Part shown: positions 58,702 through 64,000 of the stretch, piece after piece
How positions within the stretch are numbered: the first letter of the stretch is position 1
Layout: the number at the start of each line of letters is the position of its first letter
Assembly: GCF_041583835.1 (NCBI RefSeq)
Contig: NZ_JBFHFC010000011.1
Coordinates: 1 to 64,000, forward strand
From: Thiomicrorhabdus sp041583835
Lineage (GTDB): Bacteria > Pseudomonadota > Gammaproteobacteria > Thiomicrospirales > Thiomicrospiraceae
Direction: 5' to 3'
Length of the DNA stretch: 64,000 bases
Position numbers and translations under genes: made by a program
The notes under the pieces: generated by a model
What the model was told of the DNA's origin: nothing
Databases searched by the model: none
The model's input: only the letters and a program-made list of their open reading frames with translations

Positions 58702-59985
58702 ATGATCGGTATCGATAGAAAGCGGCTAAACCCTTTGTATAAATTCTGGCTGGCCTGTATGGCGGTATCGATGTGGATGTTTGCCTCGCCCTCATCGGCG
58801 ACCGATACCGTTCTTGAACTTGATGACGCCAGTTTGAACATTCATGTGGTGCAGGCTCAAAAAACCGTTAGGGCGCGTTTGTTGTGGTTGCCGTCCGAAT
58901 ACGGGATTCTGCCTCAGGAGAAACGGGTGGCGGAGCAGTTGGCTAAGAAGGGCATCGAAAGTTGGTTTGTGGATGTCTATGAAGCGTTATTTTTGCCGCC
59001 GACCCCCAGTGCGGTGGACGCCGTTCCCAGCGAATGGATCGAACGATTGATCGATCAGGCCACAAAGGATGCATTGCCGGCTTGGGTGATTGCGCCGAAT
59101 AAAGCCGCCCAATTAGCGGTTAGAGGGTTGTCGCAGTTTCAGCGTCGGCAACACAATGATCTGGGGCTGATTCTAATCAACCCGAATCTGTACCTGAATA
59201 CCCCATTGCCCGGACAGGAGGCTCAATATTGGGCCGAAGTGTCGGGCGTTAATTTACCGATCAGCGTTCTGCAGTCGGAACTGTCGCCATGGCGCTGGCG
59301 GGTCATGAAGTTGGCCGATAAATTGGCGCACAGCGGCAGCGACGTATTTGTAAAACTGCAGCCTAAATCGCGCGACCGCTATTACTTCCGTCCGGATGCC
59401 TTGCCGATTGAAAGGCAGGTAGCAACCCATTTGGCGGATGATATCCGTCGGTTGATGCAGTGGCAATTGGCCTATCTTGGGGAGTCTCGAGTTGGCGGCA
59501 AACTTTCCGATCAAGTTGAAAATAAGGTGGAAACGACACGCTCTACGGAATTGCAAATATACAGCGGCGACCAAAACCGCAATTTGAATCTGCAAGATCT
59601 GTCCGGTGAGGCGGTTTCATTGGCGGATTACAAAGGCAAGGTCGTGCTGCTTAATTTCTGGGCAAGCTGGTGTCCGCCTTGTGTGCATGAAATGCCGTCC
59701 ATGGCTCGACTTAATGATCAATTGGACGGTCAACCGTTTGAGATCCTAGCGGTGAACCTGGCGGAAGAGCAAAGAGCAATCAAAGCGTTTTTGATGCAAC
59801 ATCCGGTCAATTTCCCGATCTTGCAAGACCCGTCCGGTTCGGCGGTGAAAACCTGGCAGGTGTTTGCTTATCCGAGCAGTTACCTGATCGACAAGCAGGG
59901 CAAGATACGTTTTGCCCTATTCGGCGGAACGGAGTGGGATCAGGAAAGTCATTTGAACAAGATTAAAACGTTGCTTTCAGAATAA
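58702..59985 (+). CDS. Fusion of an alpha/beta-hydrolase-like domain and a TlpA-type thioredoxin
   Basis: The 427-residue protein has a signal peptide or N-terminal anchor (about 12-33, ending in SSATD). Residues 40-270 resemble a DUF3530-type alpha/beta-hydrolase-like domain, and about 290-427 form a TlpA/ResA-like thioredoxin with WCPPC (Cys324, Cys327). The thioredoxin half should act on disulfides in the periplasm. The first domain lacks an obvious GxSxG nucleophile elbow, so a binding role is possible. GGAG precedes the ATG. Confidence 0.8.
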   Translation: MIGIDRKRLNPLYKFWLACMAVSMWMFASPSSATDTVLELDDASLNIHVVQAQKTVRARLLWLPSEYGILPQEKRVAEQLAKKGIESWFVDVYEALFLPPTPSAVDAVPSEWIERLIDQATKDALPAWVIAPNKAAQLAVRGLSQFQRRQHNDLGLILINPNLYLNTPLPGQEAQYWAEVSGVNLPISVLQSELSPWRWRVMKLADKLAHSGSDVFVKLQPKSRDRYYFRPDALPIERQVATHLADDIRRLMQWQLAYLGESRVGGKLSDQVENKVETTRSTELQIYSGDQNRNLNLQDLSGEAVSLADYKGKVVLLNFWASWCPPCVHEMPSMARLNDQLDGQPFEILAVNLAEEQRAIKAFLMQHPVNFPILQDPSGSAVKTWQVFAYPSSYLIDKQGKIRFALFGGTEWDQESHLNKIKTLLSE

Positions 59986-60102
59986 ACTCTTGTGAAACAA
60001 GGTGTTGTGTCGGAAAAGAATAAGCTGTGGATAACTCGGTGAACTTTTGGAAAAGTGACCGGAAACGGAAAGAATAGAAAACTTAAAGCGTTTTATCACA
60101 GT

Positions 60103-61023
60103 TTATTTTCCCAATGTCTCCTGAGCCATGCGATAACCTAATGCAATCATCTCGTTGACTTTGGTGAACTCCATCATGCCGCAGGCGTTTCGCGGAATCT
60201 CGATGGTGATGTCCGGCGGATAAGCCGCTAATTTCTGGCGGGCGATGGTATTTTGCATGCTGTCGAACGCTTTGTTACTGACTTCGTAGACATCCAGATT
60301 AAAGGATTTTTCGAGCGTTTTTTTCAAAGAATTTTCCTTTGACAGAAAATGTTCTTTGAGAGAAGTGAAAAGACCGGTTACGTCGTTTAGCCACGAATCC
60401 TCGTCTAGTTCTTCTTGGTTTTCATCCGTGCCCGGGCCGTCGAAAATGGCTTTTCCGCCCAAGTCGACTGCAATCGTCAGATCGTTATTCTGGCCGAAAG
60501 TGGGCGCAATCGGCATCGGGTTGAGGACGCCGCCGTCAATTAGCGTCATGTTATGCCATTGGTAGGGGGTGAAGATCATCGGTAACGAGATGGAAGCACG
60601 AATCGCTTTCAGTAGCGAACCGGTCTGGAGCCAGACTTCTTTTTCATTTTCGATGTCGGTGGCCACGGCGGTGAAAGGAATTTCAAGATCTTCGATATTC
60701 GGGTCGCCGATCAACTCTTTAATGGTTTCAAACAGTTTATCGCCTTTGATCAAACCGCTACGATCCCACGCGATATCGGCTAAGCCTAGAATGTCGGTGT
60801 TGGTCAGTTTCTTGAACCAATCGACGAATTCGTCAAGTTTGCCGGCCGCATATACGCCGCCAACCAAAGCGCCCATCGAACTACCGGAAACAAAACGAAT
60901 TTCATAGCCTTGTTCTTCCAGCCAGTGGATGATGCCGATATGCGCTAAACCGCGCGCGCCGCCGCTGCCTAGAATCAGGGAGACGGTTTTGCCGGTTTTT
61001 TTGGGAAGGTAGGGTTTAGTCAT
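60103..61023 (-). CDS. Patatin-like phospholipase (RssA-like)
   Basis: The 306-residue protein has the patatin oxyanion motif GSGGARGLAHIG (19-30), the nucleophile elbow GSSMG with Ser49, and the DGG motif (TLIDGGVLNP) carrying the catalytic Asp. It has no signal peptide, so it should act in the cytoplasm or at the inner membrane. A family role in phospholipid turnover is likely. It lies 30 bases downstream of pgm on the same strand and may share its transcript. Confidence 0.9.
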   Translation of the reverse strand: MTKPYLPKKTGKTVSLILGSGGARGLAHIGIIHWLEEQGYEIRFVSGSSMGALVGGVYAAGKLDEFVDWFKKLTNTDILGLADIAWDRSGLIKGDKLFETIKELIGDPNIEDLEIPFTAVATDIENEKEVWLQTGSLLKAIRASISLPMIFTPYQWHNMTLIDGGVLNPMPIAPTFGQNNDLTIAVDLGGKAIFDGPGTDENQEELDEDSWLNDVTGLFTSLKEHFLSKENSLKKTLEKSFNLDVYEVSNKAFDSMQNTIARQKLAAYPPDITIEIPRNACGMMEFTKVNEMIALGYRMAQETLGK

Positions 61024-61053
61024 CGGTACTCCGGACGGCTCTCAGTACGACGT

Positions 61054-62694
61054 CTATTTTAAAGCGTCGGCGACGATGGCTTTGGCTTCTTCCAAAATCG
61101 CATCCAAATGCGCCTGGCCTTTAAAGCTTTCCGCATAGATTTTATAGATGTCTTCGGTACCGGAAGGACGTGCTGCAAACCAACCGTTTTCAGTGGTGAT
61201 CTTCAAACCGCCGATCGCCGCACCGTTACCCGGTGCATGGGTCAGTTTGGCGGTGATGGCTTCGCCCGCCAAGGTATCGGCCTTGACCATGTCCGGTGAA
61301 AGGTTGCTTAAAATCGCCTTTTCTTCGCGGTTTGCCGGTGCGTCGATGCGGCTGTAAATCGGGTTGCCGAATTTTTGCGTCATTTCAATGTATAACTCGC
61401 CCGGATCTTTGCCGGTGACCGCCGTAATTTCCGCGGCTAACAAGTTCAGGATGATGCCGTCCTTGTCGGTACTCCAAGGACCACCGTCGAAACGCAGGAA
61501 CGACGCTCCGGCCGACTCTTCACCGCCGAATCCGAAAGAACCGTTTTGCAATCCGTCAACAAACCATTTGAACCCGACCGGCACTTCGCTCAGGTTTAGG
61601 TTAAGTGCCGACGCGACGCGATCGATCATCGAGCTGGAAACCAGGGTTTTACCGACGGCGGCGTTTTGCGGCCAGTCCGGACGATGAGTAAACAGGTATT
61701 GAATCGCCACCGCCAGATAGTGGTTTGGGTTCATCAATCCGACCGACTTGGTGACGATACCGTGACGGTCGACGTCCGGATCGTTACCGAACGCCAGATC
61801 ATAATTGTCTTTAAGGTCAATCAGTCCGGCCATCGCATAAGGCGACGAGCAGTCCATACGGATTTTGCCGTCCTTGTCGACGTGCATAAACGAGAAAGTC
61901 GCATCCACGTGCGGATTGACGATTTCCAGATTCAGTCCGTAATGATCGGCAATCGGTTTCCAATAATGAATGGCCGCACCGCCCATCGGATCGATCGCCA
62001 GTTTCAAACCGGCGTCTTTGATCGCCTGCATGTTGATGACCTTATCCAGGTTTTCGACATAAGGCGTGATCAGGTCGGTCGGAGTGACGTATTCCGAAGC
62101 CATGGCTTCGTTCAACGACATACGTTTGACCTCTTTCATGCCGTCGCGAATCATGTTGTTGGCGCGTTCCTGAATCCATTTGGTTGCATCGGTGTCGGCC
62201 GGTCCGCCGGTTGGCGGGTTGTATTTGAATCCGCCATCCTGCGGCGGGTTATGCGACGGTGTGATGATAACGCCGTCGGCCAGACCGCCTTGGCGACCTT
62301 CGTTGTAACTTAGGATTGCGTTGGAAACCACCGGCGTCGGCGTATAGCGGCCGTTGGATTGAATGATGACGTTGACTTTATTGGCGGCAAACACTTCGAC
62401 GGCGGTGGCGTGTGCCGCTTCCGATAGGGCGTGAGTATCCATGCCGATAAACATCGGACCGATGGTGTTTTGCAGACGGCGGTATTCGACGATGGCCTGA
62501 CAGATGGCGGCAATATGATCTTCGTTAAAGGTGGTTTTGCTGGAACAGCCGCGGTGGCCCGAGGTTCCGAAGCTGACAGCCTGATCCGGAATGTCGGCAT
62601 TCGGCTTGAGGTTGTAATAGTCCGTCATTAACAGCGGGATATTCTCTAACAATTCAAAAGGGGCTTTTTTGCCGGCATAAGGGGAAAGGGCCAT
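61054..62694 (-). CDS. pgm: Phosphoglucomutase
   Basis: The 546-residue enzyme interconverts glucose-1- and glucose-6-phosphate. The opening FGTSGHRGCSSKTTFNEDHI, the phosphoserine loop ITPSHNPPQDGGFKYN and the metal-binding DPDVDRHG loop match the E. coli Pgm type, and the GEESAGAS sugar loop is intact. It links glycogen, nucleotide-sugar and central carbon metabolism. Confidence 0.95.
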   Translation of the reverse strand: MALSPYAGKKAPFELLENIPLLMTDYYNLKPNADIPDQAVSFGTSGHRGCSSKTTFNEDHIAAICQAIVEYRRLQNTIGPMFIGMDTHALSEAAHATAVEVFAANKVNVIIQSNGRYTPTPVVSNAILSYNEGRQGGLADGVIITPSHNPPQDGGFKYNPPTGGPADTDATKWIQERANNMIRDGMKEVKRMSLNEAMASEYVTPTDLITPYVENLDKVINMQAIKDAGLKLAIDPMGGAAIHYWKPIADHYGLNLEIVNPHVDATFSFMHVDKDGKIRMDCSSPYAMAGLIDLKDNYDLAFGNDPDVDRHGIVTKSVGLMNPNHYLAVAIQYLFTHRPDWPQNAAVGKTLVSSSMIDRVASALNLNLSEVPVGFKWFVDGLQNGSFGFGGEESAGASFLRFDGGPWSTDKDGIILNLLAAEITAVTGKDPGELYIEMTQKFGNPIYSRIDAPANREEKAILSNLSPDMVKADTLAGEAITAKLTHAPGNGAAIGGLKITTENGWFAARPSGTEDIYKIYAESFKGQAHLDAILEEAKAIVADALK

Positions 62695-62721
62695 GGGGAT
62701 ACTCGCTTTTGGTTAGTCGTT

Positions 62722-62750
62722 TTGATCAATAGTTAAAATGATTATATACA
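62722..62750 (+). promoter_or_regulatory. Promoter candidate of the small secreted protein / TonB receptor unit
   Basis: TTGATC (62722-62727) and TATACA (62745-62750) are 17 bp apart, both four of six to consensus. A hairpin ending in T follows about 50 bases later, before the gene at 62863. Confidence 0.45.
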
Positions 62751-62781
62751 GTAAAAAAGGGGAAAAAAGACAAAAATATGA

Positions 62782-62823
62782 AAAAAACGTTATCGACGGG
62801 CGTGTCGAAAAAACACGTTTTTT
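62782..62823. terminator. Two-tier hairpin with T-run in the leader of the small secreted protein gene
   Basis: AAAAAACGT (62782-62790) pairs with ACGTTTTTT (62815-62823), and inside TCGAC (62793-62797) pairs with GTCGA (62804-62808). A shorter alternative is CGTGT/ACACG followed by TTTTTT. It can act as a terminator on the plus strand and, by its symmetry, on the minus strand toward pgm. Confidence 0.55.
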
Positions 62824-62862
62824 GTCCTACCTTTTTGCTGCGGATTGCCTATAATCTTTTAA

Positions 62863-63153
62863 ATGAATTTCAAAAAAGCAATCCACTCATTTCGCCTTGT
62901 AGCGAGTTTTATCCTCCTGTTTGCGTTTACGCAGACAGTCGGGTTGCTGCACTCTGAAATTCATCCTTTCCATACCCACACCGCCGAGTGTGACCTGTAT
63001 GACCAATTTGCCCAGCCGATCAATGAAACCGCAGACAGTGTTGCGGTTTTGTCGACGGTCTGGACAAGCGACATTCAACCCGAATTCACCCTGGCCGAAT
63101 TGTCTTTGGCCGCGGTTCCTCATTTCTGGGGGCGTGCCCCGCCGTCTGCCTGA
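62863..63153 (+). CDS. Small secreted protein with His-rich segment
   Basis: A 96-residue protein. It has a signal-like hydrophobic stretch (about 10-28) and a short mature part with LLHSEIHPFHTHTAECD, that is four histidines and one cysteine in 17 residues, which looks like a metal-binding motif. There is no known family. It sits 103 bases before a TonB-dependent receptor, probably in the same unit. It could be a periplasmic metal-binding helper of the receptor. Confidence 0.6.
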   Translation: MNFKKAIHSFRLVASFILLFAFTQTVGLLHSEIHPFHTHTAECDLYDQFAQPINETADSVAVLSTVWTSDIQPEFTLAELSLAAVPHFWGRAPPSA

Positions 63154-63183
63154 TTGTTTTAAATCGTTCGAAATTTATGACGC

Positions 63184-63244
63184 AATTGTTATCGCTCGCT
63201 TATGGGGCGGTAAGGTGCGTCCGTTGCAAACGTTGATAACAATT
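63184..63244 (+). promoter_or_regulatory. Ten-bp inverted repeat before the TonB receptor gene
   Basis: AATTGTTATC (63184-63193) and GATAACAATT (63235-63244) are perfect inverted copies separated by 41 bases. The right arm ends immediately before the AGGT of the receptor's ribosome-binding site. It could be a protein-bound dyad or an mRNA stem that limits initiation. Confidence 0.5.
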
Positions 63245-63256
63245 AGGTAAATAAAT

Positions 63257-64000
63257 ATGCAATTGAAAAAAATTATTCTGGCTATGTGGGCGGCCGGTGT
63301 CGTAGCGTCTGCACATGCGGAGACCGGCAATGAATCCCAAGTGAAAACGCTGACGGAGTCCGGTTCTCAAACACTGTTGAATACGGTCACCGTATCGGCT
63401 TCTCCGGTTCATCAGCATGAGGCTTTCGACGTGCCTTCGCAGGTCGACAGCGTGTCGGGACAAGAGAAAATGCAGCGCGACAGCGGGTCGCTTGGCGAGA
63501 TGTTGGAAAGTATTCCCGGCGTAAATAATATGTCCGCCGGAGCGCAGTCCGGTAAACCGGTGATTCGCGGCATGACCGGAAACCGCGTTAAGGTTTTATC
63601 CAACGGCCAAAGTACCGATTACCAAGCTTACGGCACACGCCACAATCCGAATATAGAGCCTTATCTGGCCGAGCGTGTCGAAGTGATTCGCGGACCGCAA
63701 AGTGTACTTTACGGTTCTGAAGCGATGGGCGGCGTCGTCAATGTCTTGCAGGCGGAAATCCCTTACGGTCAGCCGACTTCGGGACAATTGGCGGGCGAAT
63801 ACAACAGCAACAACCGTGAAACCATGGTCGGCGCCAAGGTGGGAGCCGGTTCCGAGAAGTTCGGCGTCACCGCCGGGTTCTCGGTGCGTGAAGCCGATAA
63901 TTTCCGCGTACCGGACGTCTCCTCTTCGCAAGGCGCGACGCCATCCAGCCCGGTCAGCGACAAACCGTTGTTTGTCGGCGAAGTGCCGTTCACCAATTTT
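63257..64000 (+). CDS. TonB-dependent outer-membrane receptor, 5' part
   Basis: Partial: the frame is open at the right edge, 248 codons seen. The start is ATG 63257 with TTAGGT upstream. A signal peptide (about 1-22, AHA-ET) is followed by a TonB box-like stretch (NTVTVSAS) and the plug domain with LGEMLESIPGV, PVIRGMTGNRVKVL, ERVEVIRGPQSVLYGSEAMGG and VVNVL, then the first barrel strands. It should import a metal chelate or other large substrate across the outer membrane. The plug resembles ZnuD-type zinc receptors in its RGMTGNRVKVL segment; the substrate is not proven. Confidence 0.92.
   Translation, partial: MQLKKIILAMWAAGVVASAHAETGNESQVKTLTESGSQTLLNTVTVSASPVHQHEAFDVPSQVDSVSGQEKMQRDSGSLGEMLESIPGVNNMSAGAQSGKPVIRGMTGNRVKVLSNGQSTDYQAYGTRHNPNIEPYLAERVEVIRGPQSVLYGSEAMGGVVNVLQAEIPYGQPTSGQLAGEYNSNNRETMVGAKVGAGSEKFGVTAGFSVREADNFRVPDVSSSQGATPSSPVSDKPLFVGEVPFTNF

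Noticed and set aside
60026..60034. Perfect DnaA-box-like 9-mer (TTATCCACA on the minus strand)
   Set aside because: A single isolated box is expected by chance in a 64 kb window; no cluster, AT-rich unwinding region or dnaA/gidA context is near.
63184..63244. Resemblance of GATAACAATT to the lac operator
   Set aside because: The match to one half-site is probably chance; no LacI-family regulator or sugar genes are nearby.

Overview
The window is a 64 kb stretch of gammaproteobacterial chromosome. The housekeeping set (uvrD with its C-terminal Tudor-like tail, mutY-yggX, trmB, hemE, hemW, rho, trxA, adk, a PBP1A gene, fetAB, olsF-like, the GlnK/AmtB pair) is gammaproteobacterial. The mix of genes would fit a marine Thiotrichales/Piscirickettsiaceae-type bacterium (Thiomicrospira, Hydrogenovibrio or Methylophaga relatives), but no 16S or other decisive marker lies here, so the genus is an inference. 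I saw no rRNA, tRNA, CRISPR array, transposase or phage gene.

Layout. 1-2.3 kb: 3' end of a type V autotransporter with an exact 192-bp tandem coding repeat. 2.4-2.9 kb: gpt. 3.2-17.5 kb: an aryl-polyene-type (type II PKS) pigment cluster in two convergent operons. The plus operon has an ACP, an acyl-AMP ligase, a FabZ-like dehydratase, an LpxL-like acyltransferase, a LolA-like protein and an MMPL exporter. The minus operon has a MipA/OmpV protein, a COG4648 membrane protein, ketosynthase, chain-length factor, second dehydratase, ketoreductase, two lipoproteins, a YdcF-like protein, a GT2 glycosyltransferase and a flavoprotein with flavin-dependent-halogenase signatures. 17.8-27.9 kb: a complete N-methylglutamate (NMG) methylamine pathway, purU-mgdABCD-gmaS-mgsABC, ending in a strong terminator. 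28-31 kb: GNAT acetyltransferase, amtB, glnK and an XRE-cupin regulator on the minus strand. The glnK leader carries a hairpin that looks like an intrinsic terminator only about 30 nt before the start codon.

31-62.7 kb is ordinary chromosome: adk, fructosamine kinase, PBP1A, yicC, rdgB, an MBL/beta-CASP nuclease, hemW, an AsmA-family gene, trmB, mutY-yggX-EAL/HDOD, hemE, a degenerate SNase-fold protein, rpmE type B, rho, trxA, uvrD, fetAB, a diguanylate cyclase, an olsF-like acyltransferase fusion, a TlpA-fusion protein, a patatin-like phospholipase and pgm. 62.8-64 kb: a small His-containing secreted protein followed by the 5' part of a TonB-dependent receptor, cut by the window end.

How the genes work together. 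GmaS glutamylates methylamine, MgsABC transfers the methylamine to make N-methylglutamate, and MgdABCD oxidises it, passing the C1 unit to tetrahydrofolate. PurU releases formate and recycles folate. AmtB, which can carry methylammonium as well as ammonium, and GlnK sit next door, so methylamine is most simply a nitrogen (and perhaps energy) source. In the pigment cluster the polyketide enzymes, membrane exporter, lipid-type acyltransferase and envelope proteins suggest an outer-membrane-anchored aryl polyene, and the halogenase-like enzyme raises the possibility of a xanthomonadin-like halogenated product.
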